Shown here one piece after another: positions 37,234-45,818 of a stretch of DNA of 64,000 nucleotides (positions are counted from its first letter, which is position 1; each line of letters begins with the position of its first letter). Made by a program: the position numbers and the translations under genes. The notes below the pieces were generated by a model. The model was not told the DNA's origin. It saw nothing but the letters and a program-made list of their open reading frames with translations, and made no database searches. The DNA lies in NCBI GenBank assembly GCA_963700425.1, contig CAVOXO010000003.1:186001-250000 (forward strand), given 5' to 3'. The DNA comes from CAVOXO01 sp963700425 (GTDB taxonomy: Bacteria > Actinomycetota > Acidimicrobiia > Acidimicrobiales > Microtrichaceae).

Positions 37234-40200
37234 TCAGTCCCGGCGGCGGCTCCGAGTCGCCGCGACCAGGGCCACGCCGATCAGGGCGATGACGGCCCCC
37301 GTCCCGGCGAGCAGAACGGTGGACGTTCCCGTGCTGGCCATGGTCCCCGACGGGACCGGTGCTGCCGTCGGAGTGGCAGTGGGAGCCGCATCGTCGGGGG
37401 TCTGGGTCACCGGCAGGATCTCCGAGACGTTTGCCTCGACGAAGTCGGTGTTGTTGGACGGGTCCCGATCGACCTGATCCCCGGTGACGGTGGCGACGTT
37501 CGTGATGGTCGTGCCGCCGGTGGCCGTCACCGTGATCGTCACCGTGATCGGAGGCAGGGACTCGCCCGACGCCAGCTCTGCGGAGGCGACGCAGCGGACG
37601 GCGTTGCCCGAGAGCGTGCACTCCCAGTCGGTGCCGCCCGCAGCGACCACCTGGAGGCCGTCGGGTACGTCGTCGGTGACTGCGATGGACGTGGCGGTCG
37701 CCGGTCCGTTGTTGGTGACGACGAGCACATATGTCGCGGTCTCGCCGGTCACCAGCTCCCCGTCGAGCGTCTTGAGGATGGTGAGGTCGACCGCAGGATC
37801 GGGCGTCGGGACGGTTTCGGTGTCGTCGACGGAACCGGTCTGCTCGGAGTTGCCCACTGCGGTGTTGACATAGGAACCGGCGTCGAAGTCGTCCTGGGTG
37901 ATGTCGTGGGTCGCCTCGCACGTGATCGTGTCGCCGGGGGCCAACGTGGCGGGGAGCTCTGTATCACAGGCGCCCAGCTCGGCGGCTTCGTCGGTGACCG
38001 TCACGGCGGTCAGGGTCGTGTTGCCCGTGTTGGTGGCGACGATCTCGAAGGTGAGGGTGTCCCCGAGGGCGAAGGGGCCCTCGGACGTGGAGTCCTTGGT
38101 GATCGTCAGTTCGGGGTTCTGCGTGACGGGAACCTCTGCCTCGTCGCTCACCGGATCGGTGTGGTGTGAGTCCGCGGTGGCGATGTTGGTGTGGGTTCCG
38201 GCGTCGACATCGGCCTGGGTGATGACGTGCGCGGCCTCGCAGGTGAGGGTCGCTCCGGGAGCAAGGCTGGCCGGGGTGATCGGGTCGCAGGTGCCCAGGG
38301 TGGCGCCGGCCGACTCGGTGATCTCGACGCCGGTGAGGGTGATGTTGCCGGTGTTGTTGGCGACGAGGCTGTAGGTGACGGTGTCGCCGAGGTCGTAGGG
38401 ACCCTCGGATGTGACCGTCTTGTCGAGCCGGAGCTCCGGAGACTGCTCGAACTCGACCGTCTCCTCGGCGTCGCACGGATCGGTCTGGTCGGAGTCCGCT
38501 GTCGCCACATTCGTGTAGATGCCGGCGTCGATGTCGGCCTGGGTGACGGTGTGGGTGGCTTCACAGGTGATGGTCTCGCCAGGGGCCAGGGTTGTGGGGA
38601 GCTCGGCATCGCACTCGCCGAGGTCGGCGAGGTCGTCGGTGACCATGACGCCGGTGAGCGTCATGTTGCCCGTGTTGGTCGTGACGATGTCGAACGTGAT
38701 GACGTCACCGACGTCGTCGTTGTTCTCGGAGGTCACGATCTTGGAGATCGAGAGATCGGGGCTCTGGGTGACGGGCACCTTCGCCTCGTCGCTCGCCGGT
38801 TCGGTCCTGTCGGACTCCGCGGTGGCGACGTTGGTGTGCGTTCCGGCGTCGATGTCGGCCTGGGTGATGACGTAGGACGCCGCACACGTGAGCGATCCGC
38901 CGGGCGCGAGGGCCGTCGGAGCGAGCGGATCACACGTTCCGAGGACGGCGCCGGCTGATTCGGTGATGGCGACACCGGTGAGGGTGACGTTGCCGGAGTT
39001 GGTGGCGACGAGCGAGTAGGTCACGGTGTCGCCGAGGTCGTAGGGGCCCGACGAGACGACGTTCTTGTCGAGCGTGAGAGCCGGGGTCTGCGTGAACGTG
39101 GTCGTCACGTCGGCGGATGCCTCGAGAGTCTCGTCCGAATTCGCGGTCGCGGTGTTGGTGAACAGACCAGCGTCGATGTCGGTCTGAGAGATGACGTGGG
39201 ACGCCTCGCAGACGATCTCCGCGCCGACCGCCAGCGATGACGCCGGTGCGGTCGGATCGCAGTCGGTGGAGGGGTCGAACCCTTCTGCCGCGGGATCGCT
39301 CACGGTGACGTCGGTGAGAGCGATCTGACCGACGTTGCGGACCACGATCCGGTAGTTCAGAGCGTCGCCTCTGGCGAAGGGACCGACCGACGTCAGGGTC
39401 TTGGTGATGTCGAGCGCGGCGAGCGGGACGGACCACTCGTCACCGGTCGGTTCGGTTTCGGTCGAATCCACGGTGGCCACGTTGTCGATGACACCGGCCG
39501 CGATGTCGGCGGGGGTCACGACGGCGACCGCCGAACAGGTGAGGGTCTCGCCGACGGCCAGAGCGAAGGGTTGACCGTTGCCGGCGGCCCCGCTGTTGCA
39601 GTCGATCTGGTCGGTGGGGATCTTGTTGTCGGCGACCGTCACGCCCGACAGCGCGACCCCGCCGGTGTTGGTCACCGCGTAGAAGTAGGTGACGGCGTCA
39701 CCGGGCTGGGAGAACGAGGTCTCCGCGGAGTTCTTGACCACCTCGAGTCGGGCGACGGGGATCTCCGCATCGGCCTCGGGGCTGGACGGGTCGTCGGGGG
39801 ACGTGACCGCCGCGACGTTCGCCACGACCGACCCGGCGATATCGCCGTCGACCTGATAGCTGATGGTGAAGGTGCGGCTCTGGCCCGCGGCGAGATCTCC
39901 GAGTTCGCAGACGGTTCCGTCGGGGTCGCAGACGTCACCCTGGCTGGCCAGGTAGGTGACACCGGCAGGGAGGGCGTCGAGTACGGCGACGTCTCGGGCC
40001 AGCCCGGCCCCGCCGGCGTTGGACACGGTGATCGAGAATGTCGCCACACCGCCGGGAAGCACGAACGCGGAGCCGGGGTCCTTGGCGATGGAGAGGTCGG
40101 CGGCCTTGCGGGTGTTGGTCACGACGCAGGTGATGTCGTCACCGTGGGACGCGTCGACGGCCCCACCGGCGGTTGCGGGTCCGCCATTGGTGGAACACGA

Positions 40201-43200
40201 GATCGACGAGTCGTAGTCGGCGAGATCGCTGTCGCCGTTGCCGGCGATCTCGCCGACGGTGTGCGCGCCGGTGGCGATGGTCAGACGGCCAGAGGTGGCA
40301 CCGTTGCCGCCGGTGGTGACCGGTGCGCCGTCGAGGGTCAGGGTGAAGACGCCGGGGTCGTCCGCCGGGGTCAGGTTCTTGACGATCTCGATGGTCGGTT
40401 TGGCACTGTTCGTGAACAGGCAGACGACGTCCGCGCCGGATGCGACGGGGACCGCCCCGTCCTGACCGATCGGAACGGGCACGCCGCCCGCCGCGCAGGA
40501 GAGCGATGTGTCGTAGTCGGCCAGGTCGGCCCCGTTGCCGGCGGCGACGGCCTCGGTGACCACGTACGAACCGACTGGTTGGGTGAGGGCACCGGTCGTC
40601 CCGCCGTCGCCGACCGCGCCGGCGGCGGTGACGCCGTCGATGACGAGGTCGAATCGACCGTCGTCTGATGCCGGCACCAGATCCTTGACCACGGTGAGGG
40701 TGCCGGTCTTGGCGGTGTTGGTGACGGTCACGACGTTGTCACCCTCGCCGATGGTCACCACGCCGCCGCTCGGATCGATCGTCGTCGTGTACTCGGGGTC
40801 GGCGATTTCCGACACGATGCACTGGGTGCCCGTGGGGATGTCGTCGATGCGGTGGGTCTGACCGGCCTTGAGGCTGATCGAACGGGGCTCGGGTCCGCAG
40901 TCCCAGTTGAAGTCGAAGGTCTGGTCGACGTCACCCAGGCTTCCCGGAGGGAACACCTTGGAGATCACCAGGCTGCCGGTGCGCCGGGCGTTCACGAAGG
41001 TCGCGGTGTTCGAGGCCACGACAGGCGAGATGGTCACCACTCCGCCGGCGGCGGGAACGACCTGGACGAAGTTGTCGTCGACCGAGCCGTCGGGGATCTC
41101 GTCGACGGTGCACTCCGCTCCCGTCGGCACGTCGGCGATGACCGCCGACCCGCTGGTGTCGGGTGCATCGATGGTGATGGTGTGCGGATTGCCGGGGACG
41201 GCGAGGTTGTCGCACACGACGTCGAAGTCGAAGGTGCCCGAACCCCTGTCGATGGTCTTGTCGATGCGGATCTGGCCGACGTCGTGGCGGTTCGTGAAGG
41301 TGACGGAATTGCTGTTCTCGGCGATGGTCACGGACCTCGAGGCGGTGTTGCCCGAGATCGACGCGTCCAGTGACCACCCGGCGGGAACGACTTCGGAGAC
41401 CGAACACCCGGTTCCGACGGGGATGCCACTCACGGTGGCTGAGCCGTTGGCGAGGCTCGATGCGGAGATGTCCCGGCTGAAGACCCCGGCCGGTCCGCAA
41501 TCGACGTCGAAGGCGAACGTGGTGGAGACCGGGATGGCGTAGGTGCCCGAGACGGCCTTGGTGATGACGAGATCGGCGGTCTGGCGGGCGTTGCTGAACG
41601 CTGCGGTCGCGGCCCCGCCGTCGGGGATCGTCACGCCGACGTCGTTGGCCGAGTTGAGGGTCCAGCCGGCCGGCACGGTCTCGCTGACGGTGCACCCGAT
41701 GCCGGACGGGAGGCCGGAGATGGTCACCGAACCCGAGCCGGCGGAGGTCCCGACCGTGCGGGTCGTGTCGTATGCGGTGCCGTCACAATCGACGGAGAAC
41801 GTGAACGATCCGTCGCCGCCGGTGGTCGTCTTGGCGATGGTCAGATCGCCGGTGCGGCGGGTGTTGGTGAAGGCGGCGGTCTCGACCGCCTCGTCGAGCG
41901 GATCGATCGACACCGATGGTGACCCGTCCCAGCCGGGGGCGGTGGCCTCCGTGACCGAGCAACTCGTGCCGAAGGGGATGTCGGCCGGCGTCTGGGCGGC
42001 ACCGCCGGTGCCCGGAACCGTCAATGAGAGGGGGTACCCGGCGATGCCGGGGCAGGCCACCGTGAACGAGAAGGTCGGTGCCGCGGTCGGATCGCCGGCG
42101 ACCGGAACCACGGTCTTGTTCACCGAGATGCGGCCGAACCGCCTGGTGTTCGAGAATGTCACCGACTTGTCGCCGTCCATGACGACCGAGCCACCGTTGG
42201 ACGTGATCGCCCCCGTGACGGTGGTCGCGAAATTGGGGCTGGTCGTCTCGGTGACCGTGCAGGTGGAGCCGGGCGGCACCGGGAGGGTGACGTCCTGGAG
42301 GTCGGCCAGCGAGAACGGCGAACCTGCCACGGCGCTGCCGTTGCAGGCGACCGCGAAGTTGAAAGCGGTGGGGTCACCCGCCACCGGGTTCACGATGTCC
42401 TTGGTGATCGTGAGGCGCGGGCCGACGATGTCGGTCACGTCGTTGGACTGCTCGCGGATGTTGGTGACGCCCGACGCCGTGAAGGTCGAGGTCGCCTGGT
42501 TGGTGATGACCGTGCCGGTGGCGAGACCGGCGTCCACGGTGACGCGGAACTGGAGCTCGGCGAAACAGGTGTTTCCAGAGGGGCAGTTTCCTCCCGAATC
42601 GAGCGGGTCGAGCGACCCCACCGACGCGGAGACCGTCCCCGATCCGAACGACGCGTTGTTGGGGAGGGCGTGAGCGGCCGCTGGGGTGTTGCCCACCCCC
42701 CACTTGGCTGATCCCGCCACGTAGGTCGTGCTGGCGGGGACGAGATCCGATATCACGACGTTGGTGAGCGGGACGTCTCCCACGGCCTTCGCGGGGACGG
42801 TGAACGTGAGCTCGTCACCGCTCCGGACTGCGGGGTTCGGCGTGGTGGAGTTGTCTCGGGCGACGGGATCGCCGTTGACAGCCTGGTCCTTGTCGAGCTG
42901 GAGGAGACAGGTGATCGGAGAGGACAGGGCGAAGCCACCGGGGTAGTAGTTGTCGCCCTCGGTCGAGAACTTCACGTCGATGGAACTGGTGCCACCAGGA
43001 ACGCTGACCGTCTGGGTCTTGGCGTCCACCGCGTGACCGTCGTTGCGACCACCGACGAAGCCCCGCTCGATCGTCGCGCCCGAGTCGGGGTCGGAGTCGA
43101 GATCGGCGTTGTGGTCGGCGACGGGCTGCTTGCCGCTGTCGAAGAAGTTCGTCGATCCGGACGGACCTGCGGGGTCGACGAAGGTGTCGGACCCCGAGAG

Positions 43201-44172
43201 GTTGGACCGAACCGCGAGCCGGTCGTTGGTGATGTTCTGGTCGCCCTCCCAGGCGATCGTGCCGAGGCGCAGCGTGGTGCTGGTCCCGCTGGTGGTGATG
43301 AAGCCGTCGAGGGTCGTGGAGGTGGGCGCGGCGCCGTCGCGCTGGTTCAGCAGGCCGTCGTAGATGGCGACGTTGCGGTAGTCGTTGCGGGTGTTCGATC
43401 CGTCCTGGTTGCCGGTGAGGCAATTGAAGGTGGGGAAGGAGTAGACCAGAGCGAGCGCCCAACCGGCGTGGCAGTTGGGCCCCTGCATCGCCTGGATGTC
43501 GGCCACGCTGACGGTGGTGGCGGTGGCCGCGGGCGTCGCCGCGAGCAGCGAGGTGACATCTGCGACTCCCTCGTAGATGAGGCCGTCGGTGTTGCCCGAG
43601 GGCAGCGACTGGCCCAGACCGCCGGTTGGGAACGTGTGGGTCTCGACCGCGGTGACGGTGGTGTAGGGCCCGGCGCCGACCTTCAGCTTGGCGGTGTTGG
43701 CGAGGGACTTGTCGGCCGTGGCGTTGTCGGCCCGTTCGTGGTTGGCGCTGCAGTAGTACCTGCCGCTGTTGGTCGCCCCGAGGTTGGCCCCCCAGTACAG
43801 GAAGGCCGCCTCGACGACGGAGCCCGAGGGGATGGTGAGGGTTCCGGAGCTGCCGTTGAAAAGAGGACCGTTCCCGTCGGGGTCGGCATTGCCCATGTCG
43901 AGATAGTCGTTGAAATTGGAGGTCGTGCAGTTGGCGCCGTTGCTGACACCGCCGTCGCACTCGAGCACGGTGTCGCCGATGAGGAGGAAGTCGCCGTTGA
44001 CGTTCTCGTTGAAACGAGCCGGTTGCCCGGCGCCGAATGCCGCATCGGCTTCGGGGACCGCCCCCGGCCACGAGAACGGCAGACCCACCGCGATGAGCAC
44101 CGCCGCGACGCTCGCCGAGAGCGCCCGGGGCACCCACCTGTTCACTCCGTCACCACGACGTTTCCCAGCCAT
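37234..44172 (-). CDS. Giant DUF11/DUF7507 repeat surface protein with sortase-E-like C-terminal anchor
   Basis: A single uninterrupted frame of 2,312 residues. Start is ATG 44172, with GGAGGAG nine bases upstream; the signal peptide runs to about PGAVPEADA. The N-terminal about 450 residues (NVNGDFLLIGDTVLECDGG, AAFLYWGANLGATNSGRYY, WEGDQNITNDRL) resemble ligand-binding heads of adhesin-like proteins. Next are about nine Ig-like/DUF5979-type beta domains with the refrain ITKxxxG...FxFxVxC...CTVxE, then six DUF11/DUF7507 repeats of about 108 residues. The end has Pro/Thr-rich residues, MASTG (residues 2278-2282), a hydrophobic helix and RSRRRD, which is a sortase class-E-like LAxTG signal. 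It should be wall-anchored and could mediate adhesion or form a stalk. It lies alone; the divergent region carries a strong palindrome. Confidence 0.9.
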   Translation of the reverse strand: MAGKRRGDGVNRWVPRALSASVAAVLIAVGLPFSWPGAVPEADAAFGAGQPARFNENVNGDFLLIGDTVLECDGGVSNGANCTTSNFNDYLDMGNADPDGNGPLFNGSSGTLTIPSGSVVEAAFLYWGANLGATNSGRYYCSANHERADNATADKSLANTAKLKVGAGPYTTVTAVETHTFPTGGLGQSLPSGNTDGLIYEGVADVTSLLAATPAATATTVSVADIQAMQGPNCHAGWALALVYSFPTFNCLTGNQDGSNTRNDYRNVAIYDGLLNQRDGAAPTSTTLDGFITTSGTSTTLRLGTIAWEGDQNITNDRLAVRSNLSGSDTFVDPAGPSGSTNFFDSGKQPVADHNADLDSDPDSGATIERGFVGGRNDGHAVDAKTQTVSVPGGTSSIDVKFSTEGDNYYPGGFALSSPITCLLQLDKDQAVNGDPVARDNSTTPNPAVRSGDELTFTVPAKAVGDVPLTNVVISDLVPASTTYVAGSAKWGVGNTPAAAHALPNNASFGSGTVSASVGSLDPLDSGGNCPSGNTCFAELQFRVTVDAGLATGTVITNQATSTFTASGVTNIREQSNDVTDIVGPRLTITKDIVNPVAGDPTAFNFAVACNGSAVAGSPFSLADLQDVTLPVPPGSTCTVTETTSPNFATTVTGAITSNGGSVVMDGDKSVTFSNTRRFGRISVNKTVVPVAGDPTAAPTFSFTVACPGIAGYPLSLTVPGTGGAAQTPADIPFGTSCSVTEATAPGWDGSPSVSIDPLDEAVETAAFTNTRRTGDLTIAKTTTGGDGSFTFSVDCDGTAYDTTRTVGTSAGSGSVTISGLPSGIGCTVSETVPAGWTLNSANDVGVTIPDGGAATAAFSNARQTADLVITKAVSGTYAIPVSTTFAFDVDCGPAGVFSRDISASSLANGSATVSGIPVGTGCSVSEVVPAGWSLDASISGNTASRSVTIAENSNSVTFTNRHDVGQIRIDKTIDRGSGTFDFDVVCDNLAVPGNPHTITIDAPDTSGSAVIADVPTGAECTVDEIPDGSVDDNFVQVVPAAGGVVTISPVVASNTATFVNARRTGSLVISKVFPPGSLGDVDQTFDFNWDCGPEPRSISLKAGQTHRIDDIPTGTQCIVSEIADPEYTTTIDPSGGVVTIGEGDNVVTVTNTAKTGTLTVVKDLVPASDDGRFDLVIDGVTAAGAVGDGGTTGALTQPVGSYVVTEAVAAGNGADLADYDTSLSCAAGGVPVPIGQDGAVPVASGADVVCLFTNSAKPTIEIVKNLTPADDPGVFTLTLDGAPVTTGGNGATSGRLTIATGAHTVGEIAGNGDSDLADYDSSISCSTNGGPATAGGAVDASHGDDITCVVTNTRKAADLSIAKDPGSAFVLPGGVATFSITVSNAGGAGLARDVAVLDALPAGVTYLASQGDVCDPDGTVCELGDLAAGQSRTFTISYQVDGDIAGSVVANVAAVTSPDDPSSPEADAEIPVARLEVVKNSAETSFSQPGDAVTYFYAVTNTGGVALSGVTVADNKIPTDQIDCNSGAAGNGQPFALAVGETLTCSAVAVVTPADIAAGVIDNVATVDSTETEPTGDEWSVPLAALDITKTLTSVGPFARGDALNYRIVVRNVGQIALTDVTVSDPAAEGFDPSTDCDPTAPASSLAVGAEIVCEASHVISQTDIDAGLFTNTATANSDETLEASADVTTTFTQTPALTLDKNVVSSGPYDLGDTVTYSLVATNSGNVTLTGVAITESAGAVLGTCDPLAPTALAPGGSLTCAASYVITQADIDAGTHTNVATAESDRTEPASDEAKVPVTQSPDLSISKIVTSENNDDVGDVITFDIVTTNTGNMTLTGVMVTDDLADLGECDAELPTTLAPGETITCEATHTVTQADIDAGIYTNVATADSDQTDPCDAEETVEFEQSPELRLDKTVTSEGPYDLGDTVTYSLVANNTGNITLTGVEITESAGATLGTCDPITPASLAPGATLTCEAAHVITQADVDAGTHTNIATADSHHTDPVSDEAEVPVTQNPELTITKDSTSEGPFALGDTLTFEIVATNTGNTTLTAVTVTDEAAELGACDTELPATLAPGDTITCEATHDITQDDFDAGSYVNTAVGNSEQTGSVDDTETVPTPDPAVDLTILKTLDGELVTGETATYVLVVTNNGPATATSIAVTDDVPDGLQVVAAGGTDWECTLSGNAVRCVASAELASGESLPPITVTITVTATGGTTITNVATVTGDQVDRDPSNNTDFVEANVSEILPVTQTPDDAAPTATPTAAPVPSGTMASTGTSTVLLAGTGAVIALIGVALVAATRSRRRD
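37770..39420 (-). repeat. Tandem DUF7507-type coding repeats (about 325 bp each)
   Basis: Within the giant surface protein six units begin at about 39416, 39084, 38758, 38432, 38116 and 37787 with LxITK/LxLDK-like starts. Each has a GDxxTxxxxxxNTGNxTLTxV core and a LxPGxxxTCxAxHxITQxDIDAG second half. Units two and four, and three and five, are more alike, hinting at duplication in pairs; the sixth is more diverged. Confidence 0.8.
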
Positions 44173-44250
44173 TGTTCGCCACTCCTCCCACCGGATTCGA
44201 CAACCCGGCACGCCTCCCTGTTCACCGTGGGGAGCGTTCGGCCCATCCTG

Positions 44251-44270
44251 AATAGGCCATTCGGCCTATT
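44251..44270. promoter_or_regulatory. AT-rich perfect palindrome upstream of the giant surface-protein gene
   Basis: AATAGGCC at 44251-44258 and GGCCTATT at 44263-44270 form a perfect 8-bp inverted repeat with a four-base loop. It lies 79-98 bases upstream of ATG 44172 and next to the start of the divergent gene, in otherwise GC-rich DNA. It could be an operator or an RNA hairpin. Confidence 0.5.
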
Positions 44271-44273
44271 TCC

Positions 44274-44658
44274 GTGGCGGTGCGCGTCGACGGCGCAGTC
44301 CCTTCCGATCTGTTCGAGAATCGACACTCCCAACCGAAAGGCCCTGCCACGAGCACCGTCGTCGTCCGCTACACACCCACCCCCGACCAGGCCGATGAGA
44401 ACCAGCGGCTGGTCGAGGCCGCCTTCGAGGAGTTGGCGTCGTCTGATCCCGGCGGTGTGCGATACGCCACGTTTCGACTCGACGATGGGGCCTTCCTCCA
44501 CCTCGCGGACGTGACCGCCGAGGAGAACCCGCTCGGTGGGATCGCCGCCTTCGCCGAGTTCCAGAACGGAATCGTGGAGCGCTGCGAAGCGGGTCAGGGT
44601 CCCAACCCGCAACCGGCCACCCTCGTCGGTCACCCGACGGACTCGGCTCGAGCCTTGA
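44274..44658 (+). CDS. Small dimeric alpha-beta-barrel (antibiotic-monooxygenase-like) protein, both ends uncertain
   Basis: A coding core of about 95 residues reads TSTVVVRYTPTPDQADENQRL, FEELASSDPGGVRYATFRL, GAFLHLADVTAEENPLGGIAAFAEF and ERCEAGQGPNPQPATLVG, a ferredoxin-like fold of the kind found in antibiotic biosynthesis monooxygenases, with family members ending just after xATLVGxY. The open frame has no nearby stop (it runs to 44987 over the convergent gene), so a frameshift near 44630 to the TGA at 44656 is likely. A GTG at 44274 could start it, but a good AAAGG lies eight bases before an ACG at 44349, where the family would be expected to begin with Met-Ser-Thr; an ATG-to-ACG error or a rare ACG start is possible. 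Confidence 0.6.
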
Positions 44659-45067
44659 GAGCGGAGTTCATCTCGCCGAATGCGTTGGCGGTCTTGCCGT
44701 CGAGAGCGCCTCGAACGAACCGGACGAGCACCCCGTCGAACTCCTCGGACTGGGTGAAACGGGTTCCGCTCTCCGTGGCTTCGAGCTCGAAGCGGTGTCG
44801 CCCGTCGAAGATGCCCGACACGCCGAGGTGGCCGAGCCACTCGAAGGTCCGGCAGTCGTCGACCTGGGTGACGGTCGGGCGAATCATCATGGTCCGCCCA
44901 CCCGGAGGCCGGAGCCGGTTGGTGAGTCGTTCGCCGACGGAAACGGATCCCTCGGCGGAGATCACGAACGGATTCCATTCGGGGTAGCGGGCGAGGTCGG
45001 TCAGTACCGACCAGACGACCTGGGGCGGGGCGTCGATGTCGATCGTGGTTCGTAGTTCGTGATGCAC
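44630..45067 (-). CDS. SRPBCC/polyketide-cyclase-like protein
   Basis: A 145-residue START/SRPBCC-fold protein: LRTTIDIDAPPQVVWSVLTD, LARYPEWNPFVISAEG, VGERLTNRLRPPGGRTM, TFEWLGHLGVSGIFDGRHRFE and FTQSEEFDGVLVRF are the usual blocks lining a hydrophobic ligand cavity. Function is not fixed; members bind lipids, polyketides or act as coenzyme-Q-like helpers. The GTG at 45067 has GGAG nine bases upstream. It is divergent from a TetR regulator across about 100 bases containing a palindrome, so it is the likely target of that regulator. Confidence 0.85.
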   Translation of the reverse strand: MHHELRTTIDIDAPPQVVWSVLTDLARYPEWNPFVISAEGSVSVGERLTNRLRPPGGRTMMIRPTVTQVDDCRTFEWLGHLGVSGIFDGRHRFELEATESGTRFTQSEEFDGVLVRFVRGALDGKTANAFGEMNSALKARAESVG

Positions 45068-45085
45068 GGCGGTCCGGCTCCTGGT

Positions 45086-45114
45086 TTGACTAGGGCAACT
45101 CGTGTTGCGTTAAG
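45086..45114. promoter_or_regulatory. Candidate TetR operator and promoter between SRPBCC and TetR genes
   Basis: GCAAC-TCGT-GTTGC at 45095-45108 is an inverted repeat of the length TetR dimers bind. A TTGACT hexamer at 45086-45091 followed after about 17-18 bases by TTAAGA could be a plus-strand promoter for the TetR gene, with the operator filling the spacer. This would permit autorepression and control of the divergent SRPBCC gene. Confidence 0.5.
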
Positions 45115-45168
45115 AGTATGCTCGGTCACAGCGGCAAACGCAACAACAGATGCGATAGAGTTCTCGAT

Positions 45169-45765
45169 GTGACGAGTCAACCGAAGGTCGGAGCCCAACG
45201 CCCGGGCGGCCGGGCAGCCCGGGTCCGGGCCGCAGTGCTACAGGCCGCAGCCGAACTCCTGGTCGAGGTCGGGTACGAGCTGCTCAGCGTCGAGGAGGTG
45301 GCGAACCGTGCCGGCGTGCACAAGACCACCGTCTATCGTCGCTGGCCCGGCAAGGCCGACCTGATCGCCGATGCCACGCGGCTCCGAGCCCACCAGGAGG
45401 TACCGATCCCCGACACCGGGACCCTCGAGGGAGACCTGCAGGCACTCGCGCACGATGTCGTGGCCAACATCGGCTCGCGGTCCGGCGGGGCGATGACGAG
45501 GGCCATCGTCTCGGCCGCCGCCGGATCCGAGGACCTCACCGAAGCCATGCACGGGTTCTGGTCCGAGCGCCTCGCGCTGACCGAATCGGTTGTGGAGCGG
45601 GCGATCGAACGGGGAGAACTGCCGAGCTCCGCCGATGCCAACCTCATCATCGAAGCGCTGATCGGACCCCTCTGGGTGCGCCTTCTCCTCACCGGCGAGC
45701 CCATCGACGAGGGACTCGCAGATCGGGTCGCGGAACTCGTGTGCTCGGGGGCGCAGGCCATGTGA
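45169..45765 (+). CDS. TetR/AcrR-family transcriptional regulator
   Basis: About 198 residues from GTG 45169. The N-terminal DNA-binding domain has AAVLQAAAELLVEVGYELLSVEEVANRAGVHKTTVYRRWPGKADLIADA, shown here only to name the motif order: helix 1, GYE turn, the helix-turn-helix VEEVANRAGVHKTTVYRRW and KADLIADA. The C-terminal part (ALAHDVVANIG, AMTRAIVSAAAGSEDL, LIGPLWVRLLLTGEPID) is of the TetR_C_11/AcrR type. It divergently faces an SRPBCC gene and probably represses it and itself through the palindrome at 45095-45108. The inducer is unknown. A longer start at 45118 would cover the promoter region and is not preferred. Confidence 0.87.
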   Translation: MTSQPKVGAQRPGGRAARVRAAVLQAAAELLVEVGYELLSVEEVANRAGVHKTTVYRRWPGKADLIADATRLRAHQEVPIPDTGTLEGDLQALAHDVVANIGSRSGGAMTRAIVSAAAGSEDLTEAMHGFWSERLALTESVVERAIERGELPSSADANLIIEALIGPLWVRLLLTGEPIDEGLADRVAELVCSGAQAM

Positions 45766-45818
45766 TGGGCGGCCGCGCCGCCTTCGCGTGTGGTCGCGCC
45801 CCTCGAGCCGAGTCCGCC

